Source: Isoetes taiwanensis
Taxonomy: Eukaryota > Streptophyta > Lycopodiopsida > Isoetales > Isoetaceae
Length of the DNA stretch: 64,000 bases
Direction: 5' to 3'
Assembly: GCA_021234155.1 (NCBI GenBank)
Contig: JAJEKV010000079.1
Span: forward strand, 5,125,027 to 5,189,026
This document shows, piece by piece, positions 10,975-21,931 of this stretch (position 1 is its first letter; each line of letters starts with the position of its first letter). Both the position numbers and the translations under genes were made by a program. The notes below the pieces were generated by a model. That model was not told the DNA's origin, searched no databases, and saw only the letters and a list, made by a program, of their open reading frames with translations.

Positions 10975-11165
10975 GCTTAGAAAAATTCCATGTCCATTTT
11001 AGCCACCTGCCATGCATTTTAGTGTCTTGTAGCACTCCATTCTAGCTTTCCAAATCATTTAAACCTCATCTTAAAAAAATTCAAACAAGCAGGTAGCAGG
11101 AATCAAAACTCCCACCCATAGGGATGAACCTCCCTAAACCCCTGTGCCAACCACTGAGGGCAAAC
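10975..11165 (-). mobile_element. tRNA-derived SINE (minus strand)
   Basis: Reading the minus strand from 11,160, CAGTGGTTGGCACAGG (11,141-11,156) fits a polymerase III A box, followed about 30 nt later by a B-box-like GTTTTGATTCC (11,099-11,110) that is intact as GGTTCGATTCCC in copy 1. The body continues leftwards to about 10,975. No target duplication or tail could be fixed. Confidence 0.6.
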
Positions 11166-11946
11166 ATCGTTTATGTTATAATCAATTATAAATTTAATCT
11201 TTAATTATGTTAGATAATATTAATGGCCAAGACCCTTTAGAACCAAGATCCTTAAGCTAAATAGAGACAACATCTGCATTCATCTCAGCTTAGTTGTCGC
11301 TCTTATCTTGCTAAGTATCTTCTTGTCTACATATAGATAGTATAGTCAAATCTTTTTTTCTTAGCAATCCAAAATTAGTTGCCAAGGGCTTAGAAATTAT
11401 TGTCACATGTTGGTATGACACACCAACACACGTTATAGATGCACCACCAGCAAGTGTCTTCCGCCATGCCTTTGTATCATAGATAATTATCTAGGAATTC
11501 ATTCTACCTAGGTAATTTAATCCAACACACCAAGTGCACTCAATCTCCTTATACCACTCCATAATAGTAGGGTCATTTGGGGTAGAGTGGATAAAGATAT
11601 AAAAAAGGGTTTGTAGAGTGAGTAGACATAAGTTGTGGTAGTATTAGTTGCCTTGAGCACTTTAGGGCAGTCAAATAGGTTAAGAGAACCTTCGTTGCAG
11701 ATCTTCAAGCCCTCGGCACGGGAGCCACTCGACAACATCAATGAATTGAAAGCAGAGGGCAACCTTATGGAGGCAACTTCTGCAAATCAAAGGCCAAGAT
11801 TGTGTACAAGGAAGCCCGAACACAAATAATAAAGGGGAGCCTATAGGAAGGACGATTGCAACATCAAGAATAGACACAAGAGTTGCCAAGAGGACTATGC
11901 AACAGCCAATGGGCGTCATGGCACTTACAAAATTGATCACATTAGG

Positions 11947-14405
11947 AATAGAATAGAATAGAATATGATTTTATCATCCACGGAGACCAACCGCCTATGG
12001 GACCCAAGTACAAAGAGAGAGCAAAGAGCGCGACATTACTACCAGATTAAAAACCCCCTCACCAAGGGTTTCGGGAAAACCTTAGTAGCAATAAGGATGC
12101 TTGACATACCGCATTATATACATAATCACAAGTACAACCAGGTTAATGCCTGGACAGGGGGCATAACAGAGTCCGTATCTATCTATTACCTCCTGAGGTA
12201 CGATCCCAACAAGCCTCTGAGAGGCCGTGCTCAAGAGCTCATGCAAGGCCCGATGGGGCACAACTAACCGAGCATACCGAGCCCGATATGCTCGTCGCAC
12301 GGACAGGCGGAGGGCGTGACTTTCATCCTCAATGGCGCTGCTGACAAAGACCGACTGGACTCGCCCTCACGCTGCCCCCAAATCCATCTCCCCGCGCCTC
12401 AATGCGGAGGTGGTGTGCACTGCGAATGGAAGCAATCACCCCGCGCTTTTCATGGGTAGATGGGTGCGCAGGTAGTGGTGTGGACCCCTCGTGAGCATGG
12501 GATTAACCTCGCTTTGTCGATAATTTGCCACCTTGACATGTGACAGGGGCCTCTGCATCCCAAAGCTTGGCCATGAAGCAAGCATCCAAGTATCGCTTCA
12601 AGGCACCGCGTTCGTTCCTCGGTGTATGCACCGGTCCACATCGTATTGCCGCACATTCCATAGCGAACCACCGGGCTTGCTTGTCTTTCCAAAGGCTTTG
12701 AGTCGTTGGGGCCCATCGCCACCGCCAAAGCAAGGTTGGGCAGCCGGGCTTCATCCATAGCCACCACCTTCCGAAGTAAATAATGTGACGCTCCAGCAGC
12801 CCCCCTCAGAATGGAAGGAAGCCTGCCTCCGAGCAAGATCCGATATGGGGCCGTGGATTTCACTCCCGGTGCCCGCCAAGAAAGCCTTCTACACTGCCTA
12901 GATCGTTCCAAGTGGTGAGGGATATCACCGCCCCACACTTCTGCCCCATAGAGGAGGACCCGGTTCAACCAAGGCCCTGAACAAGTGTGCCTGGTGACCC
13001 CATACATACAAACTACGCCTTTGTGAATGTTGTTTTGCATTGCATCTGTGGCTTTCCGACTGCAGTGACCCGTAACCCGATGGATGCATCCCAAAGTCGC
13101 GGTAGTAGAAAACTCAATGCCCAAATACTTATAAGATCGAGCCACCTCCACTACCCGCCCCGGTAAGTGAATGAGGGAAGGCGTGGAGTGCGGGATGATG
13201 GGACCAGCCCCAGCACCCTTGTCTTGGCCAAGTTAACTCTCATGTCGCTGAATTGGCGTAAAAGTGTCCAAAGCATCCGGTGGCGTTGCATGTCCTCCCG
13301 GGTATATCGCGGCAGGTCAACATCATCGGCATATATGAGTTGCCGGATTATGTGGTGCATCAACTCGAAGGCCTCCCCGTTTTCGCCTAGCCATTCTTCT
13401 AGCCGGTCAATGTACAAGCCGAAGAGCGCCGCGGGGATAGAGGAACAGCCCTCAAGCGCACCCCAATGCTACTAACAACGGGCTCCCCGACAAGCAGGAG
13501 ACGAATCGAGCAAGCCCCGATAGTCTCAGATATAGCATTCTCGCAAGTCGACGGGGTCCCTAGTCGCCTCAAATGTCCCCACAACTTATCCCGAGGCACT
13601 TTGTGGTCAAAAGCCTTTGGCGAAATCCACAAAGCAACAAGCATGCATTCCAAGGCCGATTCCGCTATCCTCTATGAGTGTTCGCAGAGTGAAGATATGG
13701 TCAATAGTAGAATGCTCGGGCTGTCCTGCAAGGCGAAGCCCGCAAGACTTCTCCATCCTCTCAGCCCAAAGTGTCAATTGCCGCCAAGAATCCCGGCAAG
13801 CAACTTGGCAAAGATTTAATCGACCATAATGGTAACGATAGTTGGTCGGCCGTGGGGTCCCCTGCTTTGTATATGGGCACAACTCTACCGGTAGTCCAAA
13901 GGGGGGAAAGCCTTCTTGCAATGCCCTCGTTGAAGAGTGCCGTGAGAACTGGCACCATTGGGGCCCTACCACTTGAGAAGCTCACCGATACCATCCAAAT
14001 CTGGCCGCCTTCCAAGCGGCGTTGCGGGCCCATTATGACATCCCCTTCAAGAATGACCGCTAGGCTTGTCTCATGAGGTACTGGTGCCCGCTTCCATTGG
14101 GTCATACAAATACGCAAGTATCTCACCCATTGTTCCGGGTAATATTTCCCGTGGGTCGTGGCAGCTTACTCAAGACCTTTCTCCGTAAGGCCCTAGGGTG
14201 GCGGTCTAGAAGACCAAACATCTGTTCCGAGTTCATAAGGTACCTAGCTTTCTTTGGTCTTGAGGAAGGAGCGGTATTGACGGACGGCATCTTGCGGGGC
14301 GAATGGTGGGGTCCAAAGACTTGGCGAGCCATCGTTTCAACCCGACATTCGGCCATCGAACCGCTGATTAAGGGGGAAGGTGGTTGCAGCCCACGTGGAT
14401 CGCCT
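11947..14405 (-). mobile_element. 5'-truncated LINE fragment inserted in block copy 2
   Basis: The element lies on the minus strand, with its 3' end on the left. The 3' tail is a short ATTCT repeat on the minus strand (11,949-11,966) rather than poly(A). The protein part starts in the linker before the RT and covers RT fingers, palm and the C-terminal region. The endonuclease is missing, which is normal for 5' truncation in target-primed reverse transcription. It is more GC-rich than its flanks. No clear target duplication; the insertion seems to have removed about ten bases of the block. Confidence 0.8.
12450..14360 (-). pseudogene. LINE reverse transcriptase and C-terminal region
   Basis: Minus strand, in several frames. 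The linker and fingers are at 14,356-13,980. RT motifs follow: STIDHIFTLRTLIE (about 13,690), CFVDFAKGF with the first catalytic Asp (about 13,620), VPRDKLWGHLRRLG (about 13,580), a PLSP segment (about 13,450), IDRLEEWLGE, and IYADDVDL with the YADD catalytic pair (about 13,330), then NLAKTRVL. The C-terminal part (13,151-12,450) contains YKYLGIEFST and VLLYGAEVWGGD, the thumb and post-RT motif shared by many LINEs. The enzyme would copy LINE RNA at a nicked target. Frame breaks at four or more places make it inactive. The REG...RLEEWL style recalls LINE lineages in algae and seed-free plants; that is an impression, not a phylogeny. Confidence 0.82.
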
Positions 14406-14534
14406 CCTTGTCAATGATATTCTTCAAATGCCATATTGTCTCGACGAAGGGCCCCACATCGAGGACTAATCTCACAACTACGCCACCAACAAGTAGACGA
14501 CTTCATCAACTAGTCACATCAAGAGTTCTAAAGG

Positions 14535-15984
14535 ATGAGACTGGACATACCTCCTAGAAAGAGAAACTATCGCAACCAGCCCATAGTAATATCAGATTTA
14601 GACTTTCATCACCTTCGGAAGAGAAGTTGCACGCTTAGAAGTGGTAAAGCACTCAACATTGTCATTAGTCTTACAACAACAACATCCGACTGCCAAGATG
14701 GAAAATCAAATCGACAAGGACAACACAACAGTATCGATTCAGGAGTAGAAGGATCATCCTAAAATCTTGTAGCCTCCGAGGCAGATGAATCGACATGAAA
14801 GATTCTACGGAATGGAGAACATTACCTTCAGGCCTTTGGGGATGCGACACCGAGACCTTATGTAGCCCACTACATCATCGAGTCTACTAATATGGATAAC
14901 TTTAATGAAGATAGTCAACATCAACATTAAGGACGAGCAGAGTCAGAATATGTTCGACAAAAGAAAGCAGGGCATATGAATGATTATACAACGACTCCAA
15001 GGAGATCACATTTTTCAACAAAATTTTGGATCATCGTCTTGCTACTCCGAACGACTAACGACTACACCAACGTTTAGCACGCTAGAGGACCTATCAGATA
15101 GTTGAATATCTTAGAATTATGGGTGATAACATCCATGATGGGATTGGGACGAAATTTCGAGTAGATTTGTGTCATTTCTTTTAGAAAGGATGGACCTAAG
15201 AATTGAGCAAAGCTTCAAGGATTGGGAATAAAAACGTATGGAGTACTAAAACTATATACATTGCTGACAGATATCCAACATATTGGAACCTCTTCGTGAG
15301 CTTGATCACCTCGCTAAGCAGGATTCAATAATAGGATAATCGTCGACCATGTATACGACGAGTACCTCCGCAACATAATGAATAATACGACCAAATGAAG
15401 GGAAGCAATCTAACAAGCCCGGCCAACTTCTTAGATGGCATCAACTTAAAGGTGGGACTATTTCAAGAGGGTAATAAGCAATAAAAAGGAGATCCTAGAG
15501 TATATATTAGATCTAAAACAAGAATAATTATTTAATTTCATAGTTTTATGTCCAAAGGAAATGTCATGTCGACCAAACATTGCGACCATAGGATTTATGT
15601 AAGCAATTCTTTAACCTATAACCTTGCACCTCCTAGATGGCGGACATCTTTAAGAGAGAGACTCTTAAGCCTAAGTCTAGGCTAGTAAGTATGGCAAGAC
15701 TGAGCAATTAGCAACAACAAAGGAACAAGAGTCAAGTTTGATATCAACCTTAAGTGGAGCAAAGTAGAGCATAGACGCCAACTTATATGTACATTGGCAA
15801 ATATGATCTCATAATAGGCATGGAATTTTAAAGCCGATTAAGGCACTAATTGATTATCATATGCAAGAGATGTTTATCCCAGCACTAAAGGGCAAGCACC
15901 TTATAGTTAAAATTAAGGAAATAATTTTAGTGCATCATGAGGAATGAGGTCGTACATACCTAAGCTACAAGTCGTCGACCCCGA
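14535..15984 (+). pseudogene. Chromovirus gag/protease region, heavily decayed
   Basis: An open segment at 14,535-14,762 is basic and Ser/Thr-rich. Further right no long frame remains. Near 15,785-15,835 the plus strand reads YIGKYDLIIGMEF, which fits the end of a retropepsin (hydrophobic-DxIxGMxWL). No CCHC knuckle or DTG/DSG active site was found by eye. The assignment rests mainly on its position upstream of the RT. Confidence 0.4.
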
Positions 15985-16620
15985 CAACAAGAGCAAGAAG
16001 GAAGATGCTACTTCGGAACAGTTACCTCGGCCGATTGCTAAGCTGATCAAGAAGTCCCACGATATATCTCTGGATAAAATTTAAGAGCTTTTGCTCTATA
16101 GAGACGTAGAGTGTGAAATCACTCTTTCTCCAGATGCAGAGCCGACCAGCAAAGTTCTTTATAGAATGCCCGAGCTAGCAGAGCTCAAGAAGCAGTGTAG
16201 GAGTTGCTCGACTTGGGGATGCTTTCAGCCTAGAGGGAAGTCAAAAGATGCATATCAACCATTGGTAGCTCAACAAGCAGGTGACGTAATGGATCAGCTC
16301 CAAGGAGCAAAGTCTTCTCCAAAATCGACTTAAGGTCAGGCAATCATCAAAGAAGCATGAAGGGGAAGATAATTATAAGACTGCTTCAGAACACGATACG
16401 GGCACATTGAGTTCACAGTAATGCCCTTGAGTCTATCAAATGCTCTAGTGACTTTTATGCGCTTGAGGACTGTCATCTTCAAAGATTTCTTAGACGAGTT
16501 CATCATCAATTTTTCTTCGACGACATCGTGATCTACATCAAATCAATGGAGAAGCATGTAGTCCATTTGAGGGAAGCCTTCGAGATGCTAAGACGTCGCC
16601 ACTTATTGGCAAGCTTTTGA
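15985..16620 (+). pseudogene. Chromovirus reverse transcriptase remnant
   Basis: The open segment 16,091-16,333 and its upstream continuation read LLYRDVECEITLSPDAEP, YRMPELAELKKQ and, after a frame change, ELLDLGM. This matches the D-V-x-H-x-I-x-L-x-x-G-x-x-P entry of plant Ty3 RT. The middle palm motifs (YR-LN, PFGL) are largely missing. The catalytic box survives as FFFDDIVIYIKS (about 16,508-16,545), where the FDDI pair replaces YVDDI, followed by HVVHLREAFEMLRR. Reading ends at TGA near 16,620 and the native RNase H is not found before the integrase. Internally deleted and inactive. Confidence 0.7.
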
Positions 16621-16689
16621 AGCATCATTTTGCAATGCCATCTCCACTTCGTCAAACGAATTCGGCAAGAAGATAGAAGAATCCATCTC

Positions 16690-17264
16690 CTCTACCATGG
16701 AGTTCAAGCACATATGGGCTAATGGGCGCAAAGACGGATTAAGAAAGAGAAACCTTCAAACATTTAAAAAGGAAGGCAATCTTTTATATCACAAGAACAA
16801 CTATGCGTACTTGGAGCATCAAGAGTAAGAAAATTAATCTTCAATGACATGCATAATAGCCCTATTACTGGTCATGCAAGATTTATAAAGGCCTACTTCA
16901 AGATTAGAAATAGCTACTTTTAGCCGGGCATGAAGAAGCAGATAGTCAGCTATATCCAAGAATGTCAGTTGTGTTAGCAGACAAAGGCAGAACAACTTCG
17001 AATCCCAGGAGTTTTGGAACCTTGGGCGGTGCCAAACGCCAAGTGGGAAGTTATCAGCATGTATTTCATAGCAGACCTTCCAAGGATAACAAGGAGCTTT
17101 GATGCCTTGATGGTTGTGGTAGATAAGTTATCAAAAAGGGCACATTCTTGCCATGCCGTACCACAGACACAACTTTGGATCTAGCAATATTGTCTATATA
17201 GGTTGCATGGAATGCCCAAGGCGATCATCTTTGATAGAGTTCTGAAGTCATCAATGCCTTTTGG
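16690..17264 (+). pseudogene. Chromovirus integrase, part 1 (before nested insertion)
   Basis: Across frame changes the plus strand reads KKEGNLLYHKNN, GHARFIKAYFKIRNSYF, PGMKKQIVSYIQECQLC (the zinc-binding H2C2 region) and PNAKWEVISMYFIADLP, FDALMVVVDKLSKRAH, the start of the DDE core. The first catalytic Asp of the usual M-D-F is replaced by Tyr (MYF). Near 17,220-17,260 AIIFDRVL carries what should be the second Asp. The reading is cut at 17,264 by the nested LTR element and resumes at 21,932. Integrase would insert the element cDNA. Confidence 0.75.
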
Positions 17265-18838
17265 TGAAACGCTCCTAGAGCGTTAAACACTTGGAATCAA
17301 ACAAGAGAAAGAATAAAGGACTCAGATAATAAATATCTTTCATTAATAGAATTCATAAATTCAAGGTTACAATTGGAACTACATAAGATTCTAAGCAAGA
17401 CAGCATCTCTACAATCCCTCAAGCATCTCTACAATCCCTCAAGCTCCCCTCGCTCAACGGTCTCGTGGTTGCCAGATCAATCTGTAAGAAATGAGAAGGA
17501 AATGATGGGGATTAGTCCAGAACAAGGACTAAGTGGGCAACCGTTACCTGGTCTAAGCAATATGGAAAAGAAACACAACATGGCAATACAACTTCAACAG
17601 AAAAGAAACACAACATCACAACACACAACATCATCAGTTATTAATGTTATCCAGGGATGATCAGTCCCTCGCCCAGGCTCTCACGTACACCGTTCGCGAC
17701 ACGGATGCACGTTCACACACCAATCACCTGGTGTGCACGATGCTCAACCAGCTCGCCCTCCGCATCGGCGAAGGGAGCGGGTTCATTCACACAATTAATC
17801 CATATCTTATTAACATTCCACATAAACCATGTTAAGCATTAGAAAACACAAATAAAGAAAAACGTTCCAACAATCATTAAATACTAGCAAGGAATCCTAT
17901 AAAGGGTACTCGATGTATAGGTAGGAGCGAAGATAACGTTATAAAGACTTAAAAGGAAAAGCTAGATAAAAGTTGAGTTTCAACCAAAACTCGGACCTGG
18001 GTCTATGGGCAACAAGTTAAACCCTTAACCAACTAATCTATCAATGGCTTTTAAAAAGAAATGACAAGATAAAAACTAAAAAACGTTATAAAAGGGTTTA
18101 AATGGTTTATCAAGAACTGTTAATGAAAGCGAGCATAGCGGACTCGGCAAACATGGCCGGATCTTAGCCGAAGGGCGAACCGGCGGAATCAGCCAGAATC
18201 AGGTCGGATTTTAAGATATGACTCTTTGCATGACATTGAAGCTAGGTTTGGAACCCATCCGATCCGAAAAACAAAGGATTTGGCCGCCATAGCGATTCAT
18301 AGCTTTACGGAAGAAAAATAAAACAATTAAACAAGCCGAGAAGGGTTTAAGAACGATTTTAAGGCATTAAAACAAGAGATTGGGCTTGAAGGAATCTCGC
18401 CGCAAAGACAAAGAAAACCATGGCGGACTTGAACAACTGGATACTTGTTATGGATTAAACAACAAATCGGGCCGAAGTAAGCAAAAAGACGCCGGCCATC
18501 ACGGATTTTCAAGGATTTGGCTCCGGTTAACCCACCGCTTTCGGATTGCTCTTCTTACGTAACTAGACACAAGGCGCGGTGAAGCTTCGGAATATTTGAT
18601 ACAAAAAGACGTTTTCCCCTTTTGTTATGCTATAACCTAAAGTTGAGGAAAATATCCCTCACCGCCTATTAATAATAAAGATCTTTCTAATCTTAGCTTT
18701 ACTATTTAAGTTCATATCCGGTATTTCGTCAAGTAACTAGCATAATACTTAATCTAGTATCTACCCATAATTAGTTATCTCTAAACTATGGTTAAAACTT
18801 AAACGTTAACTTGTCCGCCAACCCCTAGGTGTGTCACA
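17265..18838 (-). repeat. 3' LTR of the gag-only element
   Basis: 1,574 bp, matching 20,349-21,931 end to end. Differences cluster at CAG/CTG positions. It contains a tRNA-like stretch at 17,971-18,050. Confidence 0.93.
17971..18050 (-). mobile_element. tRNA-like (SINE head) sequence inside the LTR
   Basis: The minus strand reads TTAGTTGGTTAAGGG, an A-box-like segment, and about 35 nt later CCAGGTCCGAGTTTTGG, a B-box-like segment. The same stretch is in the other LTR (about 21,050-21,130), so it was present before this copy inserted. A SINE captured by the family is likely; a chance tRNA-like sequence is possible. Confidence 0.45.
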
Positions 18839-18852
18839 ATTTCTCCCACACT
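18839..18852 (-). promoter_or_regulatory. Polypurine tract of the gag-only element
   Basis: The minus strand reads AGTGTGGGAGAAAT and abuts the LTR start TGTGACAC. It is positioned as the plus-strand primer of an LTR retrotransposon. Confidence 0.8.
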
Positions 18853-18983
18853 AAAAATTTACCCATGTCCTCATGGAAAGATTCTCAAACTTACGTGGAA
18901 CACAAATCATACTAGCTTGGGCCTACGGTGGGATTCCCATCAAGAGTTTGCACATGCACGCATTGAACTCTTGGACCGCATCT

Positions 18984-19930
18984 TCAATGGTAATTGCTCG
19001 AGCATGCATGGGCTGCTTTACCCCTTATCCTTGAGTACCTCCACCCCATGGATTGGATATGCCATAAAGCAATCCGATGTTCTTGTAACTTCTGGGGACA
19101 ATCTCTCATTTGATGACCCACTTGGTGGCAATAAAAACACTTACGTTCTCGAAATAACTTCTCCCTTAACTTTTCTGCTTCAGATTGGCATTGTCCATTA
19201 TTGATACTTTTCAATGTCAAAATATCCTCAACTCGTTGTCGTGATTGTCAAACCGATTCCAACCTACATCATCATCATTTGTGCGCTTCTTCCGTGTTGT
19301 CTCAATACTACTTCCTTATATTTAGCAGCTCTAATCGCTTCACCCAAGCTAGGATATGTAACATCTCCAATTAAAATGCACAATTACGGCTTCAAACCTT
19401 TAATATACTTATCAATTTAACGTTGCTCGCTCGAATCGGAGGTCCATAAGGCTTTAATTCTTTGGAACTTAATCAGATAATCTTCAATGAATTTGTTTGG
19501 AGCAAATTCAAGAAATCATGCATCTTCGCCAATCTATATCCCAATGTAGGTAATGTAACCTAAAAGCTTTACTGAACACATCCCAAATAATATCTCCAAA
19601 GGTAAGCTTATGGATCTTCTTATAATCGTCCCACCAAATCTTAGCATAGCCGGTGAGTAACAAATCCGCCAATAACAGACTTTACGCCAGCGCCTTCTTT
19701 ACGCTAAAATAGAATTCTATGCCACGGAGCCATGCGTGATCATCGCTGTGGTATCCTTTCCCCGTCATCGTTCTTGCTTGACATTGCGAAGGATCTTGTT
19801 AATCTCGCCCGCTAACAGGATCTTTTGCAATGTGCATCCGTTCTCGAGCAAACCCAACTGCCGGGCCGCACTCCTTGCGATTTTGACCTAGCATTTGTAA
19901 TTTACGCCGCGTTGTCATCACCTCCCTCCA
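18984..19930 (-). pseudogene. Gag of the non-autonomous LTR element
   Basis: The minus strand from about 19,930 reads, with frame breaks, HAWLRGIEFYFSV, LTGYAKIWWDD, KLTFGDIIWDVFSKAF and LHYLH. This matches the retrotransposon gag core (A-x-x-WW ... W-x-x-F-x-x-x-F). The open segment 19,220-18,984 carries a CCHC zinc knuckle, CFYCHQVGHQMRDC, which would bind element RNA. The reading stops soon afterwards at the purine tract, so no pol is encoded. Frame breaks may be real or due to the CAG/CTG-site errors described below. Such gag-only elements can be packaged by, or supply gag to, an autonomous relative. Confidence 0.75.
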
Positions 19931-19998
19931 TGTTAATCTATAATCCACCTTAGCAAGTTTGTTAGAGTTCTAGCAAGATCCTTAACATAAGGTTAGTG

Positions 19999-20348
19999 CT
20001 AGCCGGGAATGGTTGACACAAGTAAAACATATTTTAATTCATTCTCAAGAGAATACACACGTGATCTAATCACGCAGACATCTATCCTTTCAGGAGGTTC
20101 ATAGGATCTATCATGTTCAAAGAATGGTATTTGGCCTTGGTTTCGGGTTTCCCTAGTTCTCCCATTTCGAAGCTTCAGGTAGGCTCTCCCTTGCCCCCTC
20201 TGACCACGCTTAATATCTCGACTAGATAACTTTCCCAAGAAGTTTTCCTTCTTGGCTCCCATAACTCTAATGTTAATGACTCCCATTGGCCCTGGCCCAA
20301 TAACCAAACAATGGTTAATGATCGGGAACCTAGGCTCTGATACCAAAA
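19999..20348 (-). other. Leader of the gag-only element
   Basis: Internal sequence next to the 5' LTR. A 115-codon minus-strand open segment rich in Arg/Gly has no family match and is probably leader rather than a gene. Confidence 0.4.
20333..20345 (-). promoter_or_regulatory. Primer binding site, initiator tRNA-Met
   Basis: The minus strand reads TGGTATCAGAGCC, three bases after the LTR end, complementary to the 3' end of plant initiator tRNA-Met. Confidence 0.92.
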
Positions 20349-21931
20349 TGAAACGCTCCTAGAGCGTTAAACACTTGGAATCAAACAAGAGAAAGAATAA
20401 AGGACTCAGATAATAAATATCTTTCATTAATAGAATTCATAAATTCAAGGTTACAATTGGAACTACATAAGATTCTAAGCAAGACAGCATCTCTACAATC
20501 CCTCAAGCATCTCTACAATCCCTCAAGCTCCCCTCGCTCAACGGTCTCGTGGTTGCCAGATCAATCTGTAAGAAATGAGAAGGAAATGATGGGGATTAGT
20601 CCAGAACAAGGACTAAGTGGGCAACCGTTACCTGGTCTAAGCAATATGGAAAAGAAACACAACATGGCAATACAACTTCAACAGAAAAGAAACACAACAT
20701 CACAACACACAACATCATCAGCTATTAATGTTATCCGAGGATGATCGGGTCCCTCGCCTGTGCTCTCACGCACACCGCTTCACGACCGCGGATGCACGTT
20801 CACACACCAATCACCTGGTGTGCACGATGCTCAACCGCTCCAGCCCTCCGGCATCGACGAAGGGAGCGGGTTCATTCACACAATTAATCCATATCTTATT
20901 AACATTCCACATAAACCATGTTAAGCATTAGAAAACACAAATAAAGAAAACGTTCCAACAATCATTAAATACTAGCAAGGAATCCTATAAGGGGTACTCG
21001 ATGTATAGGTAGGAGCAGTATAACGTTATAAAGACTTAAAAGGAAAAGCTAGATAAAAGTTGAGTTTCAACCAAAACTCGGACCTGGGTCTATGGGCAAC
21101 AAGTTAAACCCTTAACCAACTAATCTATCAATGGCTTTTAAAAAGAAATGACAAGATAAAAACTAAAAACGTTATAAAAGGGTTTAAATGGTTTATCAAG
21201 AACTGTTAACAGAGCAGAGCATAGCGGACTCAGCAAACATGGCCGGATCTTAGCCGGGAAGGGCCGGAACTGGCCGGAATCAGCAGAACTCAGGTCGGAT
21301 TTTAAGATATGACTCTTTGCATGACATTCAGAAGCTAGGTTTGGAACCCATCCGATCTGAAAACAAAGGATTTGGCCGCCATAGCAGATTCATAGCTTTC
21401 TGGAAGAAAAATAAAACAATTAAACAAGCTGAGAAGGGTTTAAGAACGATTTTAAGGCATTAAAACAAGAGATTGGGCTTGAAGGAATCTCTGGCCGCAA
21501 AGACAGCAAACCATGGCAGACTTGAACAACTGGATACTTCTTATGGATTAAACAACAAATCAGCGAGTAAGCAAAGACGGCCAGGCCATCACGGATTTTC
21601 AAGGATTTGGCTCCGGTTAACCCACCTGCTCGGATTGCTCTTCTTCTGTAACTAGACCTGAAGGCGCTGGTGAAGCTTCTGGAATATTTGATACAAAAAG
21701 ACGTTTTTCCCTTTTGTTATGCTATAACCTAAAGTTGAGGAAAATATCCCTCACTGCCCTATTAATAATAAAGATCTTTCTAATCTTAGCTTTACTATTT
21801 AAGTTCATATCCGGTATTTCGTCAAGTAACTAGCATAATACGAATACCGTATCTACCCATAATTAGTTATCTCTAAACTATGGTTAAAACTTAAACGTTA
21901 ACTTGTCTGCCAACCCCCTAGGTGTGTCACA
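20349..21931 (-). repeat. 5' LTR of the gag-only element
   Basis: 1,583 bp; on the minus strand it starts TGTGACACAC next to the target duplication and ends GTTTCA before the primer site. Partner of 17,265-18,838. Confidence 0.93.

Larger units (their letters stand above)
9482..14479 (+). repeat. Duplicated block, copy 2, split by a LINE
   Basis: Homology to 6,012-8,213 runs from 9,482 to about 11,946 (ATCACATTAGG) and resumes at about 14,406 (CCTTGTCAA) until 14,479. The interruption is the LINE fragment 11,947-14,405. Copy 1 shows the uninterrupted sequence across this junction at about 8,130-8,141; about ten bases present there are missing in copy 2. Copy 2 keeps the better H3 remnant, repeat array and SINE. 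Confidence 0.75.
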
